A DNA stretch of 64,000 nucleotides from Uliginosibacterium aquaticum. GTDB lineage: Bacteria > Pseudomonadota > Gammaproteobacteria > Burkholderiales > Rhodocyclaceae. Positions 1 to 10,737 of this stretch are shown here, piece by piece. Position 1 is the stretch's first letter, and the number at the start of each line of letters is the position of its first letter. A model generated the notes under the pieces. That model saw only the letters and a program-made list of their open reading frames with translations. It was not told the origin of the DNA and ran no database searches. The DNA lies in the NCBI RefSeq assembly GCF_012972705.2, contig NZ_JABCSC020000002.1, positions 434,001 to 498,000 on the forward strand. Direction: 5' to 3'. Both the position numbers and the translations under genes were made by a program.

Positions 1-188
1 ACATTTACGTTGGCACGGCGAATCAGGTAGAGCAAAAGATCCAGCGGGCCTTCGAAAGTTTCCAGAAAGACTTCCAGCGCATCCGGTGGGATGTAAAGAT
101 CCTTCGGCATCTCGCGTAGCGGCTCGCCATGAATGCGGGCGAGCACCAGCTCCCCTTGCACCGGCTCCTGTTGCGCCAGTTCGCTCAT
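1..188 (-). CDS. scpA: Segregation and condensation protein A, N-terminal part (cut by window edge)
   Basis: Only the first 62 codons are in the window; the gene runs off the left edge. The reading begins MSELAQQEPVQ and includes LYIPPDALEVF and FEGPLDLLLYLIRR, which match the N-terminal ScpA kleisin region that contacts SMC. ScpA acts with ScpB and SMC in chromosome condensation and segregation in the cytoplasm. The start at 188 fits the family, which has a short acidic leader before the conserved block. It is the last visible gene of a minus-strand run with the M50 protease, YciO and PHP genes. No ribosome binding site is clear enough to prove the start. Confidence 0.85.
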   Translation of the reverse strand, partial: MSELAQQEPVQGELVLARIHGEPLREMPKDLYIPPDALEVFLETFEGPLDLLLYLIRRANVN

Positions 189-336
189 CGCGCGCCACCG
201 GGGCTCAGCCGTCCAACCATGCAGGACTCCCGCCCGCGCCCGTCCATCGCAAACACGCACCCTGCTCGACTCAAGCACTCCGGCAGCAACGCCTTCACAA
301 GCCCGTGCAAGCCCATTGCTTTAACAGTTACCACGC

Positions 337-993
337 TTACAGCCCGGTAAAGAACATCAGGAAGGACAGAATCGGCTGCGCAACGTAGCGCAGCACGTAA
401 TCGAGGATGCCGAAATACAGCAGGCCGATCAGGATGAAAAAACCATAGGGCTCCAATCGTGACCAAGCCAATGCCTGGCGCAGCGGCAGCAAGCTCACCA
501 CGATGCGCCCACCATCGAGCGGTGGCACGGGCACCAGATTGATCAGCATGAGCCCCACATTGACCAACATGCCACGCTGAGCCAGATCAAACCAGAAAGA
601 GTCCGGCGAGCCCTGCATGCGGACCAGAAAACCCACCAGCAAGGCCCAGACGATGGCCTGTACGAAATTGGAAGCCGGCCCCGCCGCTGCCACCCACAGC
701 ATATCCGCCTTGGGTTTGCGCAAACGCCCGAAATCAACCGGCACCGGCTTGGCCCAGCCAAATGGCGGAAAGCTCGCACCCGTGATGGCGTTCATCAGTA
801 CGATGCCACCCGGCACAAGCAAGGTTCCTACTGGATCAATATGCTTGAGGGGGTTCAGCGTGATCCGCCCCATCATGTGCGCAGTCGGATCACCGAACAT
901 CCGGGCAACATAACCGTGCGCAGCTTCGTGCAGGGTAATGGCGAGTACCACAGGGATCGCCCAGACAGCGACGTTATAAATGAAATCGTTCAT
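337..993 (-). CDS. Site-2 protease family (M50) membrane zinc metalloprotease
   Basis: This 218-residue protein is hydrophobic throughout. HEAAH at residues 22-26 gives the two zinc histidines and catalytic Glu23, and NLVPVPPLDGG near residues 152-162 supplies the third zinc ligand (Asp160). This is the short stand-alone M50B type (YwhC/Rip3-like), without PDZ or CBS domains. Family members cut substrates within the membrane, but the substrate here is unknown. It lies 13 bases downstream of the YciO gene on the same strand, an arrangement common in betaproteobacteria near scpA, so co-transcription is likely. Confidence 0.9.
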   Translation of the reverse strand: MNDFIYNVAVWAIPVVLAITLHEAAHGYVARMFGDPTAHMMGRITLNPLKHIDPVGTLLVPGGIVLMNAITGASFPPFGWAKPVPVDFGRLRKPKADMLWVAAAGPASNFVQAIVWALLVGFLVRMQGSPDSFWFDLAQRGMLVNVGLMLINLVPVPPLDGGRIVVSLLPLRQALAWSRLEPYGFFILIGLLYFGILDYVLRYVAQPILSFLMFFTGL

Positions 994-1005
994 GGCAAGC
1001 CTATT

Positions 1006-1629
1006 TTATAGACCCAGCGGCGCCAGCGCCCCTTTGCCTGTACGAAGCAACTCGGGCTCCTCGCCACTCAGGTCGACCACGGTGGTGGTTTCCAGTCCGC
1101 AGGGGCCCGCCTCGATCACCAGATCCAGCTGACGCTCCAGGCGCGAACGGATCTCGTCGGCATCCGTCGGCGGCAACTCCTCATCAGGCAGTAGCAGCGT
1201 GGAGGAAAGCAGCGGCTCGCCAAGTTCAGCGAGCAAGGCGCTGAGCACAAGGTGATCAGGCACACGCAGACCGATGGTCTTGCGCTTGGGATGCAGTACC
1301 CGCCGTGGCAGCTCCTTGGTGCCTTCGAGAATGAAGGTGTAGGCCCCCGGCGTGGTGGCCTTGAGCAGTCGGTACTGGGCGTTATCAACTCGTGCAAAAG
1401 TCGCGATTTCAGACAGGTCACGGCACATCAGGGTGAAGTGGTGGCGCTCATCCACCCCCCTGATGCGCCGGATACGATCCAGCACCGCCGCATCGCCGAC
1501 GTGCCCCACCAGCGAATAAGCGCAATCGGTCGGCACCGCAATCAAACCGCCCTTGCGCAGGATTTCAGCCGCCTGACGGATCAGACGCGGCTGGGGATGT
1601 TCGGGGTGAATTTCAAAAAACTGGGCCAT
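1006..1629 (-). CDS. YciO/TsaC-family L-threonylcarbamoyladenylate synthase-like protein
   Basis: The 207-residue protein starts at MAQFFEIHPE. An upstream in-frame ATG would add 19 residues unlike the family. The Sua5/YciO/YrdC fold is visible in GGLIAVPTDCAYSL, IRGVDERHHFTLMCRDLS, PGAYTFILEGTKELPR and KTIGLRVPDH. True TsaC makes threonylcarbamoyl-AMP for t6A37 of tRNA, whereas YciO paralogues have a less certain role. The wording HHFTLMC and the trailing ELLRTGKGAL resemble YciO more than TsaC. It sits between the PHP and M50 genes on the same strand. The fold is certain; the exact activity is not. Confidence 0.88.
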   Translation of the reverse strand: MAQFFEIHPEHPQPRLIRQAAEILRKGGLIAVPTDCAYSLVGHVGDAAVLDRIRRIRGVDERHHFTLMCRDLSEIATFARVDNAQYRLLKATTPGAYTFILEGTKELPRRVLHPKRKTIGLRVPDHLVLSALLAELGEPLLSSTLLLPDEELPPTDADEIRSRLERQLDLVIEAGPCGLETTTVVDLSGEEPELLRTGKGALAPLGL

Positions 1630-1667
1630 GGCTGAGCGATCGGCGCGGCGTAAAGGAAGGCGGCACC

Positions 1668-2510
1668 TTACACCAAACGCTCCCATACCGGCGTCAGATC
1701 CGGCGGTAGCGGTTCAGCACGGCCGATGTCGATCGCACTCTCACCGGGGCCATGAAAATCCGAGGCCCGCGAGGCGAGAAAGCCGAAACGCCGCGCCACG
1801 CGGGCGGCCGCCAGCGCTTCCGGCCCACACTGCACGCCGGACACAACCTCGATGGCCTCGCCTCCAAGGTCCTTGAAACGACTGTAGAGCTGCTCCATAC
1901 CAGCCTTGCTGACCCGTGTACGCCCGGGATGAGCGATCACCGCAATGCCGCCGGCCGAATGAATCCAGCCCAGTGCGGCCTCGAGACTCGCCCACTCATG
2001 CTCAACAAAGCCAGGCTTGCCACGCACCAGATAGTGATCGAAGACCTTCGCCACATCGCGGGCAATGCCGATCTCGACCAGATAGCGTGCAAAGTGGGCA
2101 CGCGAGATCAGCGCCGGGTTGCCCACATATTTCAGGGCTCCGTCATAGACGCCACGGATACCGATTTTCGCCAGCCCATCGCTCATCTGGCGAGCGCGAA
2201 AATCTCGCCCGCTGCGCGCCTGCTCCAGGCCCTCGACGAGTTCAGCAGAGGCCACATCCACACCCAAGCCGACGATATGCACCGACTGATCCAGCCAGGA
2301 CACCGAAATCTCCACCCCGTTCACGAACCCCAGGCCCAGCGCTGCAGCTTCATCACGCGCCTCGGCGAGCCCACCCAGTTCATCGTGATCGGTGAGCGCC
2401 AGCAGGGTGACACCATTGGCATGAGCACGGCGCACCACCTCACGGGGTGCAAGCAAACCGTCGGAAACGGTGGAGTGGCAGTGCAGATCGGCATTGATGA
2501 TGGTATTCAT
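1668..2510 (-). CDS. PHP-domain phosphatase (YciV / RNase AM-like 3',5'-nucleoside bisphosphate phosphatase)
   Basis: The 280-residue protein begins MNTIINADLHCH. A much longer open frame extends upstream but is low in family features. Metal ligands of the PHP fold are visible: His10 and His12 in ADLHCHSTVSDG, Asp41-His42 in LTDHDELGG, then IAHPGRTRVS and a late ASDFHG. Members of this branch remove phosphate from 3',5'-bisphosphonucleotides and trim RNA 5' ends. It is the first gene of the minus-strand YciO/M50 run and is divergent from the CPBP gene, with 59 bases between starts that must hold both promoters. Confidence 0.88.
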   Translation of the reverse strand: MNTIINADLHCHSTVSDGLLAPREVVRRAHANGVTLLALTDHDELGGLAEARDEAAALGLGFVNGVEISVSWLDQSVHIVGLGVDVASAELVEGLEQARSGRDFRARQMSDGLAKIGIRGVYDGALKYVGNPALISRAHFARYLVEIGIARDVAKVFDHYLVRGKPGFVEHEWASLEAALGWIHSAGGIAVIAHPGRTRVSKAGMEQLYSRFKDLGGEAIEVVSGVQCGPEALAAARVARRFGFLASRASDFHGPGESAIDIGRAEPLPPDLTPVWERLV

Positions 2511-2569
2511 ACGCCGAGTGTAGCAGCCGGAACTTGACCTGTTGGCACGCGGCCGGCACCCTGCCCCGC

Positions 2570-3400
2570 ATGCTGACGCCTCCCTTTCCCTCGCTGGCTG
2601 CCTTTGGCCTGCTCTTCGCAGCCTTGCTGCTGGCGTTGCACCCAAGCAGCGGGCGGGCCAGTCAGTTTGCCGGGGCCTTCTCGCTACTCTGCGCCCTGAT
2701 CGGAGACATTCTTTCAGCTCAGGCCCTGCCTGCCCTGCTCCCCGTCCTGCTGCTGATCTTGGCGCGCCCTCAGCTCCCTTCCCGCCTTCAACCCTGGTTA
2801 CCGAGCCTGATCGCGATGTGGGCGCTTGCCACCAGCCTGCATCTGCTGCCAGGCTTTTCGTCTTTGATCTGGCAGGAGGACTTTGGCCGAGGTGGCAATG
2901 GCTTGCTGCGCTGGCATTACGACAAGGGACTGGCAGCCCTGATCCTGTTGTGGGCACTTCAACCCGTCCCGCCAGAACGCATCCAGCTTCGGCACTGGGC
3001 ACTACTCTCCGGCTGTCTCGCTTTCCCGGCTCTAGCCTGGCTGCTTGGCCTGGCGCGACCAGATCCTCGCTGGCTGCCTGGCGCCAGCCTGTGGCTACTG
3101 GGCAATCTGTTCCTCACCGTCTTTGCCGAAGAAGCTTTCTTCCGCGGCTGGCTGCAAGGCAGCCTGCAAACCTTGCTTGCGCCCCAGCGCTACGCCTTTG
3201 CACTGGCGCTGGGTTGCAGCAGCCTGGTATTCGGGCTGGTCCATCTGCCCTGGGGGCTGCCCTTTGCGGCACTCAGCGCGCTGGCGGGTCTTTTTTATGG
3301 CTGGATGGCCGGCCCACAACGCAATCTGGCCTTGAGTAGCGCAGCCCACTTTCTGACCAATACCGGCATCCTGCTGCTGATGAAGAGCCCCTTGGGATAG
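2570..3400 (+). CDS. CPBP-family intramembrane metalloprotease (Abi/CAAX-like)
   Basis: This is a 276-residue, very hydrophobic protein with about eight membrane segments. The CPBP signature is complete: EExxxR (Glu187, Glu188, Arg192 in FAEEAFFRGW), FxxxH (FGLVHLPWG, His225) and a final HxxxN (AHFLTNTGI). Such proteins are intramembrane glutamic/metallo proteases or prenyl-protein processing homologues; the bacterial substrates are mostly unknown. The ATG at 2570 is chosen because the extra residues from an upstream TTG (2534) are not membrane-like. It ends about 60 bases before the glycine riboswitch and has its own promoter region. Confidence 0.85.
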   Translation: MLTPPFPSLAAFGLLFAALLLALHPSSGRASQFAGAFSLLCALIGDILSAQALPALLPVLLLILARPQLPSRLQPWLPSLIAMWALATSLHLLPGFSSLIWQEDFGRGGNGLLRWHYDKGLAALILLWALQPVPPERIQLRHWALLSGCLAFPALAWLLGLARPDPRWLPGASLWLLGNLFLTVFAEEAFFRGWLQGSLQTLLAPQRYAFALALGCSSLVFGLVHLPWGLPFAALSALAGLFYGWMAGPQRNLALSSAAHFLTNTGILLLMKSPLG

Positions 3401-3460
3401 GCGCTCCATACGGCTGCGCACAGCTTGAGTTGCCCCGGGCGAACAGGTACAGTCGCGACT

Positions 3461-3749
3461 CGTTCGGGAGAGAGTCCGCACGGACCGCCGAAGGCGCAAC
3501 CCCCCGGGAACGCTCAGGCAAAAGGACCGAACGAAGATCAAAAATCTGGAGAGCGATGCCTCACAGGCATCCACCGAAGGGGCACGCGTCGTATCGATCG
3601 GGTGCTTCAGAAGGTGAGCAAGCAAGTCGGCAACAGTGCGGTCCGCGCAGGCAGTACGCAAGTACGGCGAGTGGGCGAGCGCAGTAGCCGGTTCGTTCAG
3701 CCGCCTGATGAAGTTCTCAGGCGCAATCTCTCAGGTACCAAGGACAGAT
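3461..3749 (+). promoter_or_regulatory. Tandem glycine riboswitch upstream of gcvT
   Basis: Two glycine aptamers are readable. Aptamer 1 is closed by CGTTCGG (3461-3467) pairing with CCGAACG (3527-3533) and carries GGGAGAGA, CGCCGAAGGCGCAA and CTCAGGCAAAAGGACCG. Aptamer 2 is closed by ATCTG (3544-3548) with CAGAT (3745-3749) and carries GGAGAGC, a GATGCC/GGCATC hairpin, CCACCGAAGGGGC and CTCTCAGGTACCAAGGACAG. These are the conserved cores of the gcvT RNA motif, which binds glycine. The position just upstream of gcvT supports glycine-dependent control of the cleavage system. Aptamer 2 has a long insertion of roughly 130 bases between its two conserved halves. Confidence 0.93.
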
Positions 3750-3751
3750 GG

Positions 3752-3783
3752 GGGCTGAAGCACGTCGTGCACTCAGCCCTTTT
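3752..3783 (+). terminator. Terminator-like hairpin, probable riboswitch expression platform
   Basis: GGGCTGA (3752-3758) pairs with TCAGCCC (3773-3779), and inside it GCACG pairs with CGTGC. Four T follow. The stem begins two or three bases after the closing helix of aptamer 2, so aptamer folding could compete with it. This is the expected place for glycine to control gcvT transcription. The U tract is short, so translational control or a mixed mechanism is possible. Confidence 0.65.
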
Positions 3784-3814
3784 CATTTGCCCGCAGTTCG
3801 GTACCGAGAAAAAC

Positions 3815-4897
3815 ATGGCCAAACAGACCCCGCTCTACCCCGTGCATGCAGCCTCCGGCGCCAAGATCGTCGATTTCGCCGGCTGGGACATGCCGATCCA
3901 CTACGGCTCCCAACTCGAAGAACACAAGACCGTGCGCGCGGACGCCGGCATGTTCGACGTCTCCCACATGCTGCCGATCGATGTCTGCGGCGCGGGTGCG
4001 CAAGCCTTCCTCTCGATCCTGCTCGCCAACAATGTGGCCAAGCTCAGCGAAGAGGGGCGCGCGCTCTACTCGTGCATGCTGCAGGAGGATGGCGGCGTCA
4101 TCGACGATCTGATCGTCTATTTCTTTGCTCAGGACGATTACCGCATCGTCGTGAATGCCGGCACGGCCGACAAGGACGTGGCCTGGATGCGCGAGCAGGC
4201 CAGCAAGCTGCACGGCGGCAACGTGACGATCAATCCGCGTCGTGATCTCGCCATCATCGCGGTACAAGGCCCGAACGCCCAGGCCAAGGTGTGGGCCGCC
4301 CTGCCCGGCACCGAAGCAGCGGCCAGCCATCTCAAGTATTTCCAGGCCGCGCGCATGGATGAGCTGATGGTCTGCTTCACCGGCTACACCGGCGAGGCGG
4401 GTTACGAACTGATCTTCCCGGCCGGGCGCGCCATCGAAGTCTGGAATGCCCTCGCCGCCCAGGGCGTGGCCCCGATTGGTCTGGGCGCACGCGATACGCT
4501 GCGGCTTGAAGCCGGCATGAATCTGTATGGTCAGGACATGGACGAGTCCGTCGGCCCGCTCGAATCGGGTCTGGCCTGGACAGTCGACTTTTCAGGCGAG
4601 CGCGCCTTCATCGGTCGCGCCGCACTCGAAGCCAAAGCGCCGGCCCGCCAACTCGTCGGCCTGTTGCTTGAAGATCGCGGTGTATTACGCAGCCACACGC
4701 CAGTCTTCACGGCGCACGGCGAGGGCGAGACCACCAGCGGCAGCTTTGCCCCAAGCATGAATGCGTCGATCGCCTTTGCCCGCGTACCGGCAGGTGTGGA
4801 GGTGGGCGACAAGGTCGAAGTCGAGATCCGCGGCAAGCGCCTTGCCGCCCGCGTCGTGAAGCTGCCCTTCGTGCGCCGCGGTAAGGTACTGGTCTGA
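3815..4897 (+). CDS. gcvT: Aminomethyltransferase, T protein of the glycine cleavage system
   Basis: The protein has 360 residues, the usual size, and starts at [11 protein letters not shown]. It moves the aminomethyl carbon from lipoyl-GcvH to tetrahydrofolate, releasing ammonia. Family blocks include [26 protein letters not shown], LFLAxx-like [24 protein letters not shown] and [20 protein letters not shown], followed by the C-terminal barrel with [15 protein letters not shown]. The frame is open far upstream, but that stretch is the riboswitch, so the ATG at 3815 is the sensible start. It leads the gcvT-gcvH-gcvP operon and is likely glycine-inducible. Confidence 0.97.
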   Translation: MAKQTPLYPVHAASGAKIVDFAGWDMPIHYGSQLEEHKTVRADAGMFDVSHMLPIDVCGAGAQAFLSILLANNVAKLSEEGRALYSCMLQEDGGVIDDLIVYFFAQDDYRIVVNAGTADKDVAWMREQASKLHGGNVTINPRRDLAIIAVQGPNAQAKVWAALPGTEAAASHLKYFQAARMDELMVCFTGYTGEAGYELIFPAGRAIEVWNALAAQGVAPIGLGARDTLRLEAGMNLYGQDMDESVGPLESGLAWTVDFSGERAFIGRAALEAKAPARQLVGLLLEDRGVLRSHTPVFTAHGEGETTSGSFAPSMNASIAFARVPAGVEVGDKVEVEIRGKRLAARVVKLPFVRRGKVLV

Positions 4898-4944
4898 AGC
4901 CTATTTCGAACACCCCTCATTTCAATTTCATCAAGGAGCAAGAC

Positions 4945-5328
4945 ATGAGCATCCCCAGCAACCTGCGCTACGCCGAATCCCATGAATGGATCCGCAAGGA
5001 ACCGGACAACACCCTCACCATCGGCATCACCGATCACGCCCAAGGCGCGCTCGGCGACATCGTGTTTCTCGAACTGCCGGAAGCCGGCCGTGTCGTGAAA
5101 GCCGGCGAGGAAGTCGCCGTGGTTGAATCCGTCAAGGCCGCCTCCGACATCTACGCGCCGGTCGCCGGCGAGATCATCGAAGCCAATACCGCAGCGGTCG
5201 ACGCCCCGGAATCGATCAACACCGATCCCTACGGCGCCTGGCTGTTCAAGATCAAACCGGCCAATCTGGACGACATCGATGCTCTGCTCGATGCCGCCGG
5301 CTACGCCAAAATCGTCGACGCCGCCTGA
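4945..5328 (+). CDS. gcvH: Glycine cleavage system H protein (lipoyl carrier)
   Basis: This is a 127-residue lipoyl-domain protein. Lys64 in [10 protein letters not shown] is the lipoate attachment site, preceded by the conserved [12 protein letters not shown] turn and followed by [12 protein letters not shown]. It carries the methylamine group from GcvP to GcvT. The start is supported by AAGGAGCAAG just upstream of the ATG. It lies 47 bases after gcvT in the same operon. Length and motifs are canonical. Confidence 0.97.
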   Translation: MSIPSNLRYAESHEWIRKEPDNTLTIGITDHAQGALGDIVFLELPEAGRVVKAGEEVAVVESVKAASDIYAPVAGEIIEANTAAVDAPESINTDPYGAWLFKIKPANLDDIDALLDAAGYAKIVDAA

Positions 5329-5392
5329 TCTTTCCCAACCAGCAGGCCGTTCCTGGCGAGTCCTCTCCCCCTGAACGGCCTGACTTGCATAC

Positions 5393-5575
5393 ATGCAAAA
5401 GCCGCCTCGCGATCCGATCAAGGAAGTGCTCATGTACGCCATCGTGGCGGCAGGCATGTGCCTCGCCATGCTCGTACTCACGCGTGGGAAATGGCTTACC
5501 GCGCTGCTGATAGCCGTCTGGATCGGCTTCGTGTTGCTGCGCTTCAAGCGCAGCGCCAGTAACAAAAAGAACTGA
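5393..5575 (+). CDS. Small predicted inner membrane protein between gcvH and gcvP
   Basis: A 60-codon ORF on the operon strand. Residues 14-29 and 33-50 form two hydrophobic segments, followed by a basic tail (RFKRSASNKKN), consistent with a two-helix membrane protein with a cytoplasmic C-terminus. I do not recognise a family. The first ATG (5393) has no clear Shine-Dalgarno. An internal ATG at 5432 has AAGGAAG seven bases upstream, so the product may be 47 residues. It ends 27 bases before gcvP, so it is co-transcribed if real. The membrane character and spacing make it more than a chance ORF. Confidence 0.6.
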   Translation: MQKPPRDPIKEVLMYAIVAAGMCLAMLVLTRGKWLTALLIAVWIGFVLLRFKRSASNKKN

Positions 5576-5602
5576 CCTCCCCGCCCCACCGGAAAGAAGC
5601 TC

Positions 5603-8488
<2,886 letters not shown>

Positions 8489-8515
8489 GCTTCGCTCACC
8501 AAGACGCACAACACG

Positions 8516-8543
8516 GTGGGAGCAGCACTCACGTTGCTCCCAC
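8516..8543. terminator. Hairpin between convergent gcvP and the HTH-citrate synthase gene
   Basis: GTGGGAGCA (8516-8524) pairs perfectly with TGCTCCCAC (8535-8543) around a ten-base loop. It lies between two convergent genes and could stop transcription from both sides. Neither strand has a convincing U tract, so it may be a pausing or 3'-end stabilising hairpin instead. Confidence 0.5.
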
Positions 8544-8566
8544 AGCCTCACCTTCCCAGCACATCC

Positions 8567-9784
8567 TCAGCCGCGCCCCATCCGCACGATGCGTCCTGCC
8601 GGCTGCGCCTCGGTGGGGGCCGGAATTTTCTCGCCGACATAGTGCGCACGCGGCCGGATCAGACTGCGCTGCGTCATCTGTTCCAGTGCATGTGCCAGCC
8701 AGCCGACCGTGCGGCCAAGTGCGAACAGCACGCTGGCGCTGTGCTGCGGCAAACCCAGGCTGCGGCGCAAAGCCACCAGCGCGAAATCGAGATTGGGGTA
8801 CTCGCCGAACTGTTTTTCGATCTGCTCGCAGAGCCGCATCAGCATTGGTTCTACAGGCAGTGCCGCGAGGATGCTGCGTGCGCGCGGGTCGCCAGAGGGG
8901 TACAGGCGGTGGCCAAACCCCGGCAGGGACTTTCTCTGCGCCAGGGTTTGCCGCAGTTCGGCGGCACTAGCGACTGGGGCCAACTCGTCCAGCCAGTCCT
9001 CGACGCGTTCGCTAGCCATGCCGTGGCGCGGGCCGGACAAGGCGGCCAGCCCCCCGAGCAGCGCGGCATGCAGTTGTGCGCCGGTGGAGGCCACACAGCG
9101 CGCCGTAAAGCTCGACGCATTCAGTTCGTGGTCGGCGCAGAGCACCAGGGCCTGGCGGACAAGTTGTGCGCCGTCGGCGTCCAGCCCCCAAACCTGCGCG
9201 CACTGCTGGTGGATCGGCGCAGCCGACAAGGCGCGGCCAAGCAAGGCCGCGGCCATCGCCCGCAGCAGAAAAACACAGCGTGCCTGTTGATCCGCCGATT
9301 CCGCGTTCGCCAGCAAGCCCGGCGCTTGCAGGGCCAGCGCCGGGAAAACAGCCAGCGCGCGCTCCAGTGGCTGCAATGAAGCCAAAGCAGCGGGAAGCTC
9401 CGCCAACAAATTTTCTACCGGCGTGGCGAAGAGCGTGGCCTCAGCTTGCCAGAGCAGACAGGCCACGTCTTCGAGTGAAGCCTGCGCCGCAAGCTGGATG
9501 GCATTCTGGCCGCGATACCAGAGCTGGCCACCGGCAATCAGGGTGAGCGCGGAGGCCAGCACCGGCAGACCGAAATCCAGGGTCGCACCGGCCGCCGCGC
9601 GCGGCTTGCGAGTCTGCGCAGACTGACGCACCAAACGCTCGACCTCGGCGCGCCGATAGCGTTTGCCACGCCCCTCCGGCGCCGGCTGGGCGCGCAGCAA
9701 GCCGCGACTGACATAGCTGTAGAGGGTCTGGCGTGAGACGCCGAGCAAAGCAGCGGCAGTCACCGAATCGATAAGGCGGGTCAT
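8567..9784 (-). CDS. Helix-turn-helix domain fused to a citrate synthase-like protein
   Basis: The 405-residue protein has two parts. Residues 1-55 are a MerR/excisionase-like helix-turn-helix (SVTAAALLGVSRQTLYSYV, then GRGKRYRRAEVERLV). Residues about 65-390 are citrate synthase: ADHELNASSFTAR (His219), GPRHG, PGFGHRLYPSGDPRA (His292) and YPNLDFAL (Asp333) supply all three catalytic positions. An active condensing enzyme joined to a DNA-binding domain is therefore plausible, perhaps sensing acetyl-CoA or oxaloacetate. It is convergent with gcvP and divergent from the methyltransferase gene. Whether it catalyses, regulates or both cannot be told from sequence. Confidence 0.88.
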   Translation of the reverse strand: MTRLIDSVTAAALLGVSRQTLYSYVSRGLLRAQPAPEGRGKRYRRAEVERLVRQSAQTRKPRAAAGATLDFGLPVLASALTLIAGGQLWYRGQNAIQLAAQASLEDVACLLWQAEATLFATPVENLLAELPAALASLQPLERALAVFPALALQAPGLLANAESADQQARCVFLLRAMAAALLGRALSAAPIHQQCAQVWGLDADGAQLVRQALVLCADHELNASSFTARCVASTGAQLHAALLGGLAALSGPRHGMASERVEDWLDELAPVASAAELRQTLAQRKSLPGFGHRLYPSGDPRARSILAALPVEPMLMRLCEQIEKQFGEYPNLDFALVALRRSLGLPQHSASVLFALGRTVGWLAHALEQMTQRSLIRPRAHYVGEKIPAPTEAQPAGRIVRMGRG

Positions 9785-9899
9785 GCTGAATCATGGCATG
9801 CAGGCCGTATGGCGCACAGCTTGATTGAGCCAATCAAGATTGACGCTGCGTTGCCCCGCCCCTTGAAATGTGTACTCCTTCCCCCTCAGGAGTAACTCC

Positions 9900-10676
9900 A
9901 TGAACAGCGTGAACTTCGGTCTGACTGCACAGGATTACCGGCGCCATCGGGCCGGCTTTCCCGATTCGCTCTTCACCCGCCTGGCCGTGTACAGCATCGG
10001 CTTGGCCGGGCAGCGCGTGCTGGATATCGGCACGGGCACCGGCAGCCTGGGGCGTGGTTTCGCCAAACGTGGCTGCGTGGTGACAGGACTCGATCCGTCT
10101 GCCGAGCTTATCGCCCAGGCACGCGAACTGGATGCCGAGGCCGGCATCACAAGCGATTACGTGCTCTCGCGCATTGAGGACAACACCCTGCCCGCCGCCA
10201 GCTTCGATATCGTCAGCGCCGGACAGTGCTGGCACTGGTTCGACCGCCCGCGTGCTGCCGCGATGTGCGCGCACCTGCTGCGTCCTGGCGGTATGATGCT
10301 GTGCACGCATTTCGACTGGCTGCCCTGGCCCGGCACGGTGGTTGAGGCCACCGAAAAGCTGATCCTTGAACACAACCCGGACTGGCGCGGCCACAGCGGC
10401 CACGGCATTCATTACAAGGAATTCGCCGACCTCACGGGCGCCGGCTTTCACGCCCTGCAATCCTTTACCTACGATGAGGACATCCTCTACTCGCAGGCTG
10501 GCTGGCGCGGGCGCATCCGGGCCAGCGCTGGCGTGGCAGCCAGTCTGTCGCCCGAGGCCGTGCAGCACTTCGATACGGCGCACGCAGCCATGCTGACGAC
10601 GCGCTTTCCGGCAGAGCCGCTACGCATCCCGCATCGGGTATTTGCCCTGATCGGCAGGAAGCCCCTTTCGAGCTGA
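9900..10676 (+). CDS. Class I SAM-dependent methyltransferase (UbiE/type 11-like)
   Basis: This 258-residue protein has the Rossmann methyltransferase core: VLDIGTGTGSLGRGF (motif I), VTGLDPSAELIAQA (post I), DNTLPAASFDIVSAGQ (motif II) and LLRPGGMML (motif III). The QCWHWFDRPRA segment is typical of the small-molecule methyltransferases near the UbiE/YcgJ group. The ATG at 9900 is preferred because CAGGAG lies seven bases upstream; an ATG at 9870 would add ten residues. The substrate is unknown. The gene is divergent from the HTH-citrate synthase gene and may be its regulatory target. Confidence 0.85.
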   Translation: MNSVNFGLTAQDYRRHRAGFPDSLFTRLAVYSIGLAGQRVLDIGTGTGSLGRGFAKRGCVVTGLDPSAELIAQARELDAEAGITSDYVLSRIEDNTLPAASFDIVSAGQCWHWFDRPRAAAMCAHLLRPGGMMLCTHFDWLPWPGTVVEATEKLILEHNPDWRGHSGHGIHYKEFADLTGAGFHALQSFTYDEDILYSQAGWRGRIRASAGVAASLSPEAVQHFDTAHAAMLTTRFPAEPLRIPHRVFALIGRKPLSS

Positions 10677-10737
10677 CTTCGGGGTGAATGTCCGCTACAG
10701 GTGATTGAGGTACAAAGTTCTCGCCAGCCCGAAACAA

